A stretch of DNA of 23,436 nt from Mesostigma viride (GCA_009746045.1 RPFO01000389.1:200001-223436); one strand, 5' to 3'; numbered from the stretch's first letter, positions 1 through 9,632 are shown. Translations and numbers: made by a program. Notes: a model not told the origin generated them from the sequence alone.

Positions 1-388
1 CTCTGCTACTAGTACGTACCAATGATGGAGTGTATGATGGATACCCATGATTTGTTACTGGAGGGAAACAGATTGCGACTTACATGTATCCATCCACCTC
101 CACCTGCTGTTTTGTATCTGCAACTGTGCGCGAAGGCGATGCCATTTGCCAAATACAGGAGAGTGGGTGGGCGAAGTCTTTGTGGATGTAATTGTCAATG
201 ATATAGGGTTTTCAACAGTCACTGACGCGCTGAACCACTTGGTGTATGCTAGCACTAGAAATCGAGTCAATTGGGTATGCGAACACCAACCTGGCCAAGC
301 TCTAGTCATGCAGCTTTATGGTTTCCAGCCAAGATTGTCATGAGCAAGCTCACATCATATCCTACCAGCCTTTCCCTTGGTCAATATG
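1..388. other. no gene recognised
   Basis: I see no recognisable domain, RNA or transposon end here. An open frame on the plus strand at 47-343 (98 codons) has a protein-like composition in its second half (from about 150), but it matches no family I know and an antisense frame is also open. It could be an exon fragment or chance. Confidence 0.4.
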
Positions 389-576
389 AAATGCCATCAA
401 CTGACATTTTGGATGCATTGAAATGCCATCAACTGACAATGTGAATGCATTGAAATGCCATCAACTGACAATGTGAATGCACTCAAATGCCATTTACCGA
501 CATTATGGATGCATTGAAATGCTATCAAATGACATTGTGGATGCATTGAATGCCATCCACTACTATATCGGATGCA
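389..576. repeat. 32-bp minisatellite, about 5.9 copies
   Basis: Six head-to-tail units start at 389, 421, 453, 485, 517 and 549. The first five are exactly 32 bp and the last is partial. Each starts near AAATGCCATC and ends near GGATGCATTG or GAATGCATTG. Units 2 and 3 are almost identical, and divergence rises toward the right, with the last unit the most degraded. No unique spacers separate the units, so this is a minisatellite and not a CRISPR array. The ORF at 477-695 simply reads through it. Confidence 0.93.
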
Positions 577-832
577 GAGCCAAATGCATGTCCTGCGCTC
601 CTCACTCGCTCTCTCTTCTACAGTACACGTTCTTCTACTGTAGGCCCACCCAATGGCTTCGTTGGGCTCCTTCTCTTGGCACCCACCATGTCTAATGTGC
701 TTTTGTCTAAAACTTCAACGTAGTATTTACATCCTTCATCGGCAGCGGCACCTTCATTCCCCCCTGGGGACCTGTTGGCCCTCATGGCATGCAACACACC
801 TCCCCTATCTCCGCCCCCTCGATTGGCTCTAG

Positions 833-1027
833 CGCAGCACCTCCAAGAGCCTGGACTTTGCGCAGTCGGCCAAGGCGCTGCAGGACGGGACGGCGCAGCG
901 ACAGCCCCCCGTGAAGCAGGCCCCCTCCCAGGTGTCGTTTGTGGGGGACCAGGGGCAGGGCACCGAAGACTGGGCGACGGTCAGCCACGTGCCACCACAA
1001 AGAATGACGCGCTGGGCGGGGAGGGAG
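833..1027 (+). CDS. candidate internal exon, product unknown
   Basis: This block of 195 nt (65 codons, phase 0 at both ends) lies between a pyrimidine-rich tract ending in CTCTAG (827-832) and a donor-like GAG|GTACGG. The frame is fully open and its composition looks like real protein: rich in Q, S, K, P and D, with a segment reading EDWATVSHVPPQRMTRW near the end. The same frame meets a TAG directly upstream at the proposed acceptor, which fits an intron boundary. GC content is clearly higher than on either side. I do not recognise the protein. Overlapping frames on both strands are also open, as is usual in GC-rich DNA, so transcript evidence would decide it. Confidence 0.4.
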
Positions 1028-1810
1028 GTACGGGCACCTCGGAGGGTGGGGGGTGGGGGTTTGCTTGTGGGTTGCAGTGAGGCATTATGATGGGATGCAT
1101 TCATAAAACTTAACTACTAGTACTACTCTTTGGCCCCAAGGTCAATCAAGCCGGATATTTAATGCCCTCAGAATAATGCCCTCGGCGGACAAAGACTCGT
1201 AGCCAGAATAGGGGCGTAGCTCGTAGGGAGGGAGAGGAGGGAAAGTCCTGTGTGAGTGAACAGTGATCGGGCTACTTGGTGAAAAAAGACGGTAACAGTG
1301 TTCAACATTCAACCAAGACCTGTTGCCTTTTCTAGGGCGTTTCACGCAGAAATGACTTCTTCCACGTTCTTCCACGATCGAATTCATCATTCTAGTTTGT
1401 GTCGCTAGCTCTCCCGATCCCTCGCTGACGTCGTCCTCACCCCATGACGGTTCTCCTCATGAGCCAAAAGTATCCTGCGAATCCGCACCTTCCCTGACGG
1501 ACAACTAGTCAGCTAGTCTATGTTGTGCAGTAGTGTATCCCGGCACGGGTACGGTCAAATACGGAACGGTGAGGGTCGCAGTACATACGCAGTAAATACG
1601 GTAAAGACAAAAAAGAGCCCATTTTGTATAATTCATAGGGAATTCCGATGTCCTGGCTATCTGTGTCATTCCTACTCATTAATAGCATTAACTGCACCCA
1701 TATTGCTAGCTCACTGGCAGGGCAGCTGTGATTGTTTGCTCCTCGTGCAGTACGGTGAGAACACCCTTGGGGTCATTCCACCTCAGTGGCTTATTCAGCT
1801 CTGTAGTATA
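1028..1810. other. no gene recognised
   Basis: This is mixed-composition DNA without a convincing coding frame. The open frames at 1142-1390 (-) and 1520-1924 (+) have no motif I can name. The stretch 1530-1600 contains several copies of short words such as TACGG and CGTA, which resemble words seen at 4930-5030. The resemblance is too weak to call a repeat family. Confidence 0.4.
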
Positions 1811-1811
1811 C

Positions 1812-1843
1812 GTGTGTGTGTGTGCAAGTGTGTGTGTGTGTGT
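1812..1843. repeat. interrupted (TG)n microsatellite
   Basis: Two GT/TG tracts, 1812-1824 and about 1829-1843, are split by a short CAAG interruption. The open frames around it (1520-1924 and 1728-1910 on plus, 1706-1927 on minus) owe part of their length to this tract. Confidence 0.92.
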
Positions 1844-1861
1844 ACATATCTTGGTGTATAT

Positions 1862-2114
1862 GAACACGCAACATGGATGCATATATTGCATAGCAGACAC
1901 AGCATTATAATTAACCATGCATGACACATGTCTATTGTCACCTACACAATCTCCCTCTAAGAATTGGTGTTAATTCATCGATTGAGACGCGGTCCCGCTG
2001 GGGAGCCATGGAGCCCTTTGATGGATGAAAAGAATGACATTAGCAGATGAATAAACATGCACACCATGCCGGATGCATAGCAGGCTCGAGATGACAATTA
2101 ATCCATGACACATG
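1862..2114. repeat. degenerate direct repeat pair with LTR-end-like motif
   Basis: Segment 1862-1931 and segment 2056-2114 share, in the same order, GGATGCATA, GCATAGCAG, an ATTAA-CCATG block and ACACATG, with small gaps. On the minus strand the first copy is preceded by a purine-rich AGAGGGAGATTG (about 1951-1963) and then TGTAGG. That resembles the polypurine tract and LTR start of plant copia elements. I read it as a possible old LTR scrap next to the hAT remnant; the repeat is visible, the identity is a guess. Confidence 0.3.
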
Positions 2115-2125
2115 CCTCCCCCATT

Positions 2126-2909
2126 TCAACTAGCTTCAACTGCCATTGCATCAAGGAAGAACAACTCGGCTATCACAGGTGTAAAAGCCCACAAATAATC
2201 TTGTGTTGCAAAAATAGGGGTATGCACATTCTGATCATATTGGGCTCTATCCGTGATGATAGTACACGTAACATTTAGAGGCACCATGGCTGCACTCACA
2301 CCTACAGTCATCCATGAACTGACCAACTATTGGCTAGGATTTGAAAGCTGTCTTACTGCTCCTATCATCATCATGTACCATGTCCACAGTCAGCAAACCA
2401 TGAAGCTATGCAAGCCTCGCACCACAGAGCATCACTGAGCTCCTTCCCCTTGCCGTAGCATTTAGCCAAGGTAGGCTGACGCAGTGCAGGGACGGCATCG
2501 TCGACAACCACCGGTGGGCTTGCAGAGGTGGACCCTGATGCAGAACCCGTCCTCCTCGGCCTGGGCCATTGTAGCGTCCATCTTGTCTGCCATACGCTTC
2601 TTCCCTTCCTTATCCCGGAGAGCCCCTTTAAACTCCGCCTGAATCTCGTCAGGTGCTTTCCCGCACAGTCTTCTTGACTGTCCTCGCCCTACAGGGTTCA
2701 GGCATCTCGTCACCCACGAGGTGACCGACTACGCGCGACACGATAGATGCAAACCCCTTCTTGCAAAAGTTGCACTTCACCATCTGGCTTCCCTTGTCTG
2801 TCCTTCTAATTTTCTGCACGTACTTCCAGCCTGGATGCCTACCCCCTGCATTTGCCTGTTACACATCCTCCCCGTCAGGGTAGAAATCGTCAAGCTCATC
2901 GTCTGCCAT
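2126..2909 (-). pseudogene. hAT transposase N-terminal half, BED zinc finger, broken
   Basis: Reading the minus strand from an ATG at 2909, an acidic leader (MADDELDDFYPDGEDV) meets an in-frame TAA. The same frame then continues with a BED-type zinc finger: WKYV, then VKCNFCKKGF, an SRVVGHL and a closing Cys (pattern C-x2-C, H, C). A frame change near 2662 leads to a charged helix (DEIQAEFKGALRDKEGKKRM). A second change leads to RQPTLAKCYG...DALWCEACIASWF, the segment that follows BED in plant hAT transposases. A last frame, ending at 2126, has CTIITD and ELFFLDAMAVEAS, like the start of the hAT catalytic core. The C-terminal dimerisation half is absent. hAT enzymes cut and paste DNA with 8-bp target duplications; none was identified here. 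Family assignment is firm for the BED part and weaker for the last segment. Confidence 0.72.
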
Positions 2910-3165
2910 AGCTGTTGGCTAATGGCTGTCAAAACCAAACAAGAGAGCTTAGGCCTAAGCGCTAAGAAGTCAGGAAACTAGATACGTAGGCTGGCCTGCA
3001 AAGTAATGCATTAGTGTAATAAGCCTTGCCGACTGCCGACTGCCAACAATGGCTATTTTCCACAGCTTGCCTCTGCGTGGCCACTGAATTTTCACATTCT
3101 AGCCTGGTTACGACCTTAACCCCTAAATGGGCGGAAATGCTGCCGATAAATCGGCAGTAACTCAC

Positions 3166-3384
3166 CTATTTTGTAAACCAGCCCCTGTACAACCTAGCAA
3201 TATCCAATGGCTGTCCTTGGGGGGCAAGCATGTCCATGAGTTGCCCTAAGCCATGATATATCACAACCTCACATATATTCATCGTAGGCCATGTATAACT
3301 GCCGTAAAAGTCAGGGGGGTCAAGACGAGCGTTTTCATTTTTGGTAGAATGTGCATTTTGAATTATGTTGTAAGAGCTAGGCAC
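3166..3384 (-). CDS. unidentified ORF inside the TTAA element
   Basis: This is a 72-codon minus-strand frame with a normal protein-like mix of residues, containing LDPPDFYGSYTWPTMNIC and GQPLDIARLYRGWFTK before its TAG. Directly after it the sequence reads AG|GTGAGT, a near-consensus splice donor, just inside the left terminus of the element. It could be an exon of the element's own gene, a host exon captured by it, or chance. I do not recognise the family. Confidence 0.25.
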   Translation of the reverse strand: MPSSYNIIQNAHSTKNENARLDPPDFYGSYTWPTMNICEVVIYHGLGQLMDMLAPQGQPLDIARLYRGWFTK

Positions 3385-3399
3385 CTACCACTTCAGGGA

Positions 3400-4367
3400 T
3401 GATAAACAATTAGTTGCTGAACAGTTTGAGCCATTGGGGTCATCATTTGGGTGGGTATACCAGCAGTTACACCCAGTACAGCCCATAGGGGTACCGTTGG
3501 TAAAAAGCAACCGTGGATGGGGGTAGGGGTGGGCATACTACCTACTAATACCTACTAATATGGCCCCCAACCATGCCAAACAATACATTTCCCTTCCACA
3601 ATGATGGGGAAACATAACTGCATCATCACACTGCCCTTACATGGCACCTATGTGCAGGTGCCACCTTGTCCATGCACGTAGGTAACGTGGTACGGATACC
3701 CTACGCAAGGCATGCATTCTAGGAGGCAGCCACCAACAAACTAGTGATTCTAAGCCTATTTCAGCCTGCCCTAGCAAGGATAAACTAGGCCTAAGCTGCT
3801 ATAGCTTTCCAGGTGATGGCCAGCACACCTGGTGGCACATGCTGACAATGGGAAGCTTCTACTCACCGGTTACATGCTTGATGATGCCACAGAGACCAGC
3901 CAACTGCCTCACACTCATGCAATATGTGTGTGGGGAATGTATAACAAACATATATGGAGGTATTCAAACCCATACAGCCTCTAAAACTTATCACCATCAC
4001 CCTGTGGCAGGTCAACTGACTGAGGGAAGCATCTAAGAAGGGTGTTTTAGAAAGGGGCCAGGCCAGGGTCAAGAAAGAGCATGAATAATGCAAAAAGAAT
4101 GTGCTACACAAGCTAGAACGTATATATAAACGTCAAACATCGATAGGAAAACGATGCTTAAGCTTTACCAGGCATGGATGGCGTTACCTTGGCCCAGGCG
4201 GTGGCCGCAAAATGGCGCATTTCGGCACACCAAAGTTGTGCAGCATGGTCGCTGGATTCGGCGATTTCTGGCCACCCTTGCACGTTTACGACTACTATGT
4301 ATCATAAAAAGTAAAAAGAAACCGATATATCCTTTAAAATACGCCGGAAAGGTATTGCTGTCAACGT
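3400..4367. other. interior of the TTAA element, no clear gene
   Basis: This region holds a short tandem duplication of CCTACTAATA near 3540-3560 and several weak open frames on both strands (3839-4036 +, 3863-4111 -, 4154-4462 +). None carries a recognisable DDE-transposase motif. The sequence is not shared with the copy at 7192-7650, which stops matching at 4368. Confidence 0.4.
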
Positions 4368-4826
4368 TTCTATCGTCCGGCCTGATCGCAGTTTTTTCCA
4401 GCAAGAACGCTGCCGACACCTATCAAATGGCATTCCCGCGAACCAAAAATTGGCCTGTATGATCTTTAGGACGTATAAAATCAATATCCTAAGTTTGGCC
4501 AGAAAATTCTAACGCAAACGTAAATGCCATGCGTGGGCGCAAGCCGCCATGGCCAGGTCGTCGTTTTCCGGAATGCACGTTGTACGTGAAAAAGTACCCT
4601 GACCCCTTGTACTTTGACGGTCTGGAACACCTGTTAAACTTGGTCAAAATATAGCAAACCCTAGTATCATGTTCTGGAGAAACTTATAAACTTTCATTCT
4701 TCTCAGCTAAACGTTTCCTAATTCCCAATAGTATTCTCGCAAACTGGTCCCCCGAGTAGGTGCCGACAAATCGGCTGTAAGTCACTTTTTGGCGGAAAAT
4801 CGGCAGCAAGACCATTTAGGGGTTAA
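4368..4826 (-). repeat. right end of the TTAA element, copy A of an inverted pair
   Basis: This 459-bp block matches 7192-7650 in opposite orientation over its whole length, with scattered substitutions. The outer edge of both copies is TTAACCCCTAAATGG. The inner edge of the match is at GATAGAA. A short frame shared by both copies reads WFAGMPFDRCRQRSCWKKL. The nucleotide match is equally good outside it, so this need not be protein-level conservation. Confidence 0.85.
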
Positions 4827-5270
4827 GTAGCTCTGTGAGCGCCGCATGGCTTCCCGTCACCTTATTTTTACTGCTTGCACCGCACGCGCCTTTCCATCAT
4901 TCCATGCCTTGGGCGAAATTTGGCCCAAGGCGGGCAAGTTTCGTACCGAAAGTACGGGTACGGCCCCAACTTTACGTATCCCATTTTCGCCGTATTTACA
5001 CCGTAGTTTCGCGTACCGGGATACGCTATTTGTGCAGAGTCATGGGCATGCCATGCGTTCGATCAGCTAGAATGTTTGTCAGCACGCACGTGTATGTACC
5101 TGCATTTTGGGGGGGGGGGGCTCGCTCTGGTCGGCAGGGGAGGGTCTGCCTTGCCAGTGGGCATCTTCCTGAGCGTCTGCTTGCTTGCATGCATGGCTAC
5201 AAATGCAGGTGTTTGCACATGTGTGTGTGCAGCATCCCTGCTGGGCTCCATATTAACCCCCCACACCCCC
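4827..5270. other. no gene recognised; poly-G tract
   Basis: There is no recognisable gene. A run of 12 G lies at 5109-5120. The region 4930-5030 has repeated TACGG/GTACC words and several small inverted repeats. Frames that appear long here (4835-5506 +, 5063-5752 -) run into the GTGTGCGC array and are artefacts of it. Confidence 0.5.
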
Positions 5271-5498
5271 GTGTGCGCGTGTGCGCGTGTGCGCGTGTGC
5301 GCGTGTGCGCGTGTGCGCGTGTGCGCGTGTGCGCGTGTGCGCGTGTGCGCGTGTGCGCGTGTGCGCGTGTGCGCGTGTGCGCGTGTGCGCGTGTGCGCGT
5401 GTGCGCGTGTGCGCGTGTGCGCGTGTGCGCGTGTGCGCGTGTGCGCGTGTGCGCGTGTGCGCGTGTGCGCGTGTGCGCGTGTGCGCGTGTGCGCGTGC
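5271..5498. repeat. (GTGTGCGC)n array, about 28.5 perfect units
   Basis: This is a 228-bp, apparently uninterrupted array of the octamer GTGTGCGC. Every step alternates purine and pyrimidine, mixing GT and GC steps, which is the classic pattern for left-handed Z-DNA under negative supercoiling. The octamer has no stop codon in any frame or strand, so all six frames stay open and create spurious Cys/Ala/Arg/Val-rich and His/Thr/Arg/Ala-rich proteins. Unit purity suggests recent expansion. Confidence 0.97.
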
Positions 5499-6163
5499 AT
5501 GTCTAGGTAAGTCACCACGGCTTTCCCTCTTGTGCTTGGGAATGGCTGGACCAAGAACCCTGCCATCCTGAACAACGCCATGGCCCCGTTTCTTGCCTTG
5601 TATCCACCCTCATTGGCTTGCGTGGGCTTCCCCGGCACCCCGTGACAGGCACCTGTAACAAGTGCGCCGGTAGTCCCTGCGGGAAGCCCTGCGACTAAGC
5701 CTCCAGGGTACAACATCATCACCGGTAAGGGAGGGAAGGAAATGTCGCTCACCCTAGGTTAGATCCTGGTATAAATAATGTATCAATCAGACAACCAGCG
5801 CAGGCAAGCCAGAAATGCGCAGAAGCCGGCCATAGTAGCTCAAGCCCGCTCTGATTTGTCCGCGTTTGTTGAGGTGCTCATGGTGTTGGAATTGAATGGA
5901 GGCTGAAATTTGTATCCTTGTTAGAATTATGGCTGGCAGCGAAACCTAGACTTCTAAGCTTAAAAACAAAGTCGCGTGATCAGTACGTTTGTTCCTAGCG
6001 CCCAGGAGTATCCAGTTCTAAGCACCACAAATAACACTCTGGGTATGCTCATATGCTGTTCTCTATTACTCGCCAATGGGGACACGTTGTAATGATGAAA
6101 ACTAGCAAATAGCATTTATCGTACTAATGCAATTCATCATACTTAATAGTTTAGTGTGCTTAG
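5499..6163. other. possible exon remnants, no gene model supported
   Basis: Directly after the octamer array the plus strand reads TAG|GTAAGT (about 5503-5511), a consensus-like splice donor. The next 200 bp (5510-5700) are open in several frames. The minus-strand frame 5752-5500 (containing LYPGGLVAGLPAGTTGALV) and plus-strand frames are both protein-like, so no strand can be chosen. From 5760 to 6163 I see nothing. Confidence 0.25.
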
Positions 6164-6822
6164 ATGGAGGAAGTTCGTTTGAGTTGCTGTGAGTCATATT
6201 GGCCGTTGCGTTGCTTTGAACTTATATACATTGACACTGAGGGCAGCTGCATGGGTGCTTCGTGGCCAATCTCGTTCTTGGCTGTGAAACCCCCTTTTCC
6301 TACGGTGATGTGTGCAGGAGGTCAAATGCTTCCCAAGGGCAGCTATGAAAACTACACGCCGGGTGCCAGCGTTGCCCGCAAGCAAAACGTGTTGTTCAAG
6401 GAATGCAATTGATGGGAATTCGGTCCATTCCCAGCAGTTTAATAGACAATTTGACGTGATTGAGAAGCCGTAGGAGGATGCAAGAAGACCGACGGCATGG
6501 CAAGCTTTACTGTTTACCCACCCAACCCTGCTGTGGGGCGATCCGCACCACACGGCATTTGTTCTGGTTTCAGCAGCTGGGCACAGGTGTGATGAAGCTC
6601 AGTTCAATCTCGGCGGCAGTTTTGTTTGTAGTTTCTGACAGCTGGCAGTGGTCTTGGGACCACGGGGTCTGCATTTCCCTTCATGAAAGAGGCTGGTCAT
6701 TTGTTACATGGTGGGCCACTGGAGCTGCGGTTGTTCTCACACTTCCATTTTGTGCAGCATGGGAGAACCTTCCTGTCATGGCTGGGAAGACGCGTGTCAC
6801 ACACCATGTTTACCGCAATTGA
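6164..6822 (+). CDS. two unidentified ORFs
   Basis: Two plus-strand frames (6164-6412, 82 codons; 6460-6822, 120 codons) follow each other 47 nt apart. The second is tryptophan-rich in its middle (SWQWSWDHGVC...SFVTWWATGAAVVL) and has one short hydrophobic stretch. No family is recognised. A minus-strand frame (6194-6553) overlaps, so coding is uncertain on either strand. Confidence 0.18.
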
Positions 6823-6966
6823 CTGTGCAGGCAGGGGCCCCGGCCTTGGACTAGATTAGATTTGACAGATAGACCACTAGCAGGATTACCAGTAGGATAA
6901 ATGTACGCATTCATTTCATCCAATTGTACGCCTATTCGCGACACTCCTGGAGATATCGCCTGAGAG

Positions 6967-7140
6967 GGGGGGGTCAAGCACCCCCCTCTCCCCCCCCCCC
7001 CCCCCAGCCATGGGAATCCCCCGGGGTGAGGGGGTCAGCCACCCTCCCCCCCCCTTCGTTGCCACCCCCCGGGGGTCCAGGGTGGGTGGGTTGGGGTGTG
7101 AAGAAGGTGTGAAGAAGTAAAGAAGGCTTGCCCCCCCCCG
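6967..7140. repeat. clustered G and C homopolymer runs
   Basis: This is a dense cluster of G runs and C runs, including a C run of more than 12 near 6990-7005 and several runs of six to nine. Facing runs such as GGGGGG-GTCAAGCA-CCCCCC can form hairpins, and each strand has several runs of at least three G, as needed for G-quadruplexes. The overlapping proline- and glycine-rich ORFs are products of the composition. Exact run lengths in such DNA are error-prone in assemblies. Confidence 0.85.
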
Positions 7141-7191
7141 CCCCCGACGTCGACCAACCTTGGCACATGATAATGACCTTGGCGGCGGACA

Positions 7192-7650
7192 TTAACCCCT
7201 AAATGGTCTTGCTTCCGATTTTCCGCCAAAAATCGACTTAGAGCCGATGCATCGGCCCCTTCCCGGGGGACCAAATGCCGCGAAAGCTATTGAGAACTAG
7301 GAAAAGTTTAGCTGAGAAGATCGAAAGGTTATAAGTTTCCTCACAGCATGATACTAGGGTTCGCATACTTCTGACAAAGTCATAGAGGTGTTCTGGCCGG
7401 TCAAAGTACAAGGGGTCAGGGTACTTTTTCACGTACAACGTGCACTCCGGAAAACGACGACCTGGCCATGGCGGGCTGCGCCCTCGCATGGCATTTACGT
7501 TTTCGTTCGGATTTTCTGGCCAAACTTAGGAAATTGTTTTTAGACGTCCTAAAGATCATACATGCCAATGTTTGGTTCGCGGGAATGCCATTTGATAGGT
7601 GTCGGCAGCGTTCTTGCTGGAAAAAACTGCGATCAGGCCGGACGATAGAA
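7192..7650 (+). mobile_element. second, inverted copy of the TTAA element end (copy B)
   Basis: The copy starts TTAACCCCTAAATGG at 7192 and matches the right 459 bp of the 3116-4826 element in opposite orientation. The match ends exactly at GATAGAA (7650), after which comes AATTAATTAATAG with two overlapping TTAA (7655-7662). No second terminus was found to the right. It is either a truncated copy or a short derivative whose far side ends at the TTAA cluster. Confidence 0.75.
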
Positions 7651-7739
7651 CTAATTAATTAATAGACACGTGACTGCGTCACGCGAGCATGAGTCCTCAG
7701 TGGGAGGGGAACATGGGAAGAATGGATGGTGTAAGCTAT

Positions 7740-8525
7740 CTAGGTCCTAGTTACAGGGGTGTGGGCACTGCGGCCTGAATCGCTATGAATGCCATACTTG
7801 GTCACACGCGGAGCTCCCACAGGCTTGGGGGTGGTCTCCTTCATCACTACTTGCCATCTATCCTTGCGCACCATCTGCCTCCATATTACAGACAAACCAG
7901 GAGGCTGCCCGGGTGTGAGCACGTCACGTCTAGTGTAGCACATGTCCATGCCGAGTCTATCACGAAAAGTCCACGGGTGGCGGCCCTGCCGCGCGCGGCC
8001 GGGGGCACGCCAGGTGAGGACATATCGCCCAGGCTGGGCGGGCTTGGTGCCAGCTAGTCTATCTGATGTATCTACCTGATCTGTGCGGGCCAGGTGCCCG
8101 GCTAGGCCCAGGCGCCTGTGCCTAATAATGTGGGAAACATAGGGCAAATCAGCGTACAAATCCTCATTACTAATGTGCAAACCAAAGGGGATGTTGAGGG
8201 CCTGGCGCAGCATCTTGGTGACGTTGCCGTCGAGTCGTTGCTCCAGCTCCTGCGTCAGTGTCCAGGTCTCGGCGCCGTAGGTCAGGATCGTCAGAATGAC
8301 GACCTTGAAGAGGTCACGCTTGACGATCCGGGGTAGGGCGGGGTTGCTCCACCAGCGGCAGTGGTCATGGAGGTGCGCCCACGCCATGCCGACCCGTGTC
8401 GTCATGTCGTCCTTGCAGTCAGGAAGCCAACTGCCGAGCAGCTTGAAGCGGCCTGAAGGAGGGTAGTTGACCTCGGTGTCGACTAAGAGGCGGATGTAAC
8501 GACTAAAAATGATCATCTGCATCAT
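7740..8525 (-). pseudogene. LINE reverse transcriptase, C-terminal fragment, 5'-truncated
   Basis: A 261-codon minus-strand frame matches the region after the RT palm of APE-type LINEs (RTE/L2-like). It opens with a YIRLLVDTEVNY...FKLLGSWL segment, then has regularly spaced Trp and Lys (AWAHLHDHCRWW, KRDLFKVVILTILTYGAETWTLT). These are followed by LDGNVTKMLRQALNIPFG, a DLYADLP block, and RHRRLGLAGHLART. The YGAETWTLT and RR-GLAGHLAR motifs are hallmarks of this C-terminal domain. The catalytic palm and endonuclease are missing: similarity begins abruptly at 8525, next to an LTR-like sequence. The frame is intact over what remains, so truncation is the main damage. Such proteins copy element RNA into DNA at a nick in the genome. 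Confidence 0.8.
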
Positions 8526-8556
8526 CCATAGTCCAAATACGAAAGATCTTTTACCT

Positions 8557-9221
8557 GGGTTGCTTTCTTGAGTTACAGATCTTCAAGTATCCGAGCAACG
8601 TTGAGATGGAGATTCCACAGCACGTGATTTAGGGAAATCACACCCCTTGTAGACACAAAGACAAGCTTGTGTATAGACGACCTCTGTGGAACTGAAGGTA
8701 GTCTATAGCCAAGGGGCTCTTATGAATGGACAACAAAGACAAGCTTTATTATACCATGATGACTCAAACCAACGTAGCAACAATGGCGACCCCACGTCCT
8801 TGATATCGACGTGCTTGTCGAGCATGCCTCAACGTTAGCCTGAAGAGAACCAATCAGAATCATGGAATTCTAAACAAGATCTTCGTATCCATCCTAGTCA
8901 CACAAAACAGAACAACACCACAAACAGCCTGGCAGAAACTGTACATGAGATCGTGAATCTGTAGTAAGCACTAAAGTCCCAAAGGAACATTTAAGACTTG
9001 GTAGTACCGACCAACAAACTATAACCCCACGTGGATCAGGCCACGACCAATGAGGGCTTCTACCAGTCGGTTAATAAAGTACAAGCTCCAAGTACCTCCG
9101 TCTTAGAAATCTCATAACTTTCTCAATACTGATCCAAAAGTCCTCGAATAAAAGTCAAACATTCACAAAACAAAGGATGTAACAACAAAGTCATTTTTGC
9201 TTGTTACATATCTCCCCCTCA
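8557..9221 (-). mobile_element. 3' LTR-like end of another LTR retrotransposon
   Basis: On the minus strand, TTGAGGGGGAGATA (about 9209-9222) is followed by TGTAACAAGC. This is the same arrangement as the polypurine tract and 3' LTR start of plant copia elements. The sequence downstream, toward lower coordinates, contains AATAAAGC near 8745, usable as a poly(A) signal. It also carries the word CAAAGACAAGCTT twice (about 8657 and 8734, plus strand). No second LTR and no gag-pol for it exist in this window. The left boundary is uncertain: I place it near 8557 because the LINE fragment ends at about 8525. The stretch 9223-9632 is AT-rich and reads like 3' untranslated sequence. Confidence 0.45.
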
Positions 9222-9632
9222 AGACTGGACCCACCAGGTCCAAAAATCCACTAACTCTGGAAGGAAGAGTGACACTGAACAGAAATACACCATCTATTGG
9301 GAAAAGCAGATGGGTTTTTACATCCCTGAAGACAGGGCCTCCTATCTCATAAACATCTAGTCACAGGTACTTAAAGCAGACAAGTCACTTCCTTATCTAC
9401 TAGAAAACCAGATAAACACAGCAACATTTGAAAGTCATTCCCATCAGCATTCTGGAATTCTGTAACTCTGGACTGGAACATCAGAACTCGAATAGAGTCA
9501 CCCCCCATCATCCATCCTGGAATCCCCCCCTCACACCACAATCCAAAGCCCTTTCCTTGCTCCTCCATTAACCCCCCCATCTTCCTTCGCAGCTCTGTTC
9601 CTCACAGGCTATACCAATCCCCATTCAAGCCA

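Larger units (their letters stand above)
3116..4826. mobile_element. TTAA-flanked, piggyBac-like DNA element, probably non-autonomous
   Basis: The left end reads TTAACCCCTAAATGG (3116-3130), and the right end (4812-4826) is its exact reverse complement. A 1.7-kb element is therefore bounded by inverted repeats that start CCCC and sit on TTAA. piggyBac-superfamily elements insert at TTAA and commonly have termini beginning CCC or CCY. Next to each terminus is a small inverted motif of GCCGAT/ATCGGC (3140-3157; 4754-4776 and 4800-4805). I could not recognise a piggyBac transposase inside; the longest frames are short and unnamed. The right 459 bp occurs again, inverted, at 7192-7650. Confidence 0.62.

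Noticed and set aside
389-576. CRISPR array
   Set aside because: Repeats are contiguous with no unique spacers, no cas genes are present, and the DNA is eukaryotic.
3120-3127. Telomere-type motif CCCTAAA at the TTAA element ends
   Set aside because: It occurs only once per end, as part of CCCCTAAATGG, not as a tandem array.
1530-5030. Possible inverted repeat between 1530-1600 and 4930-5030 (TACGG, CGTATCCCG words)
   Set aside because: Only short words are shared and their order is not kept well enough to align by eye.
4835-5752. Long ORFs on both strands over the octamer array
   Set aside because: The octamer GTGTGCGC has no stop in any frame, so length comes from the repeat. Cys/Ala/Arg/Val and His/Thr/Arg repeats with no other domain are not evidence of a gene.
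7665-7690. Palindrome CGTGACTGCGTCACG as a transposon end
   Set aside because: It is short, occurs once, and has no partner or flanking duplication.
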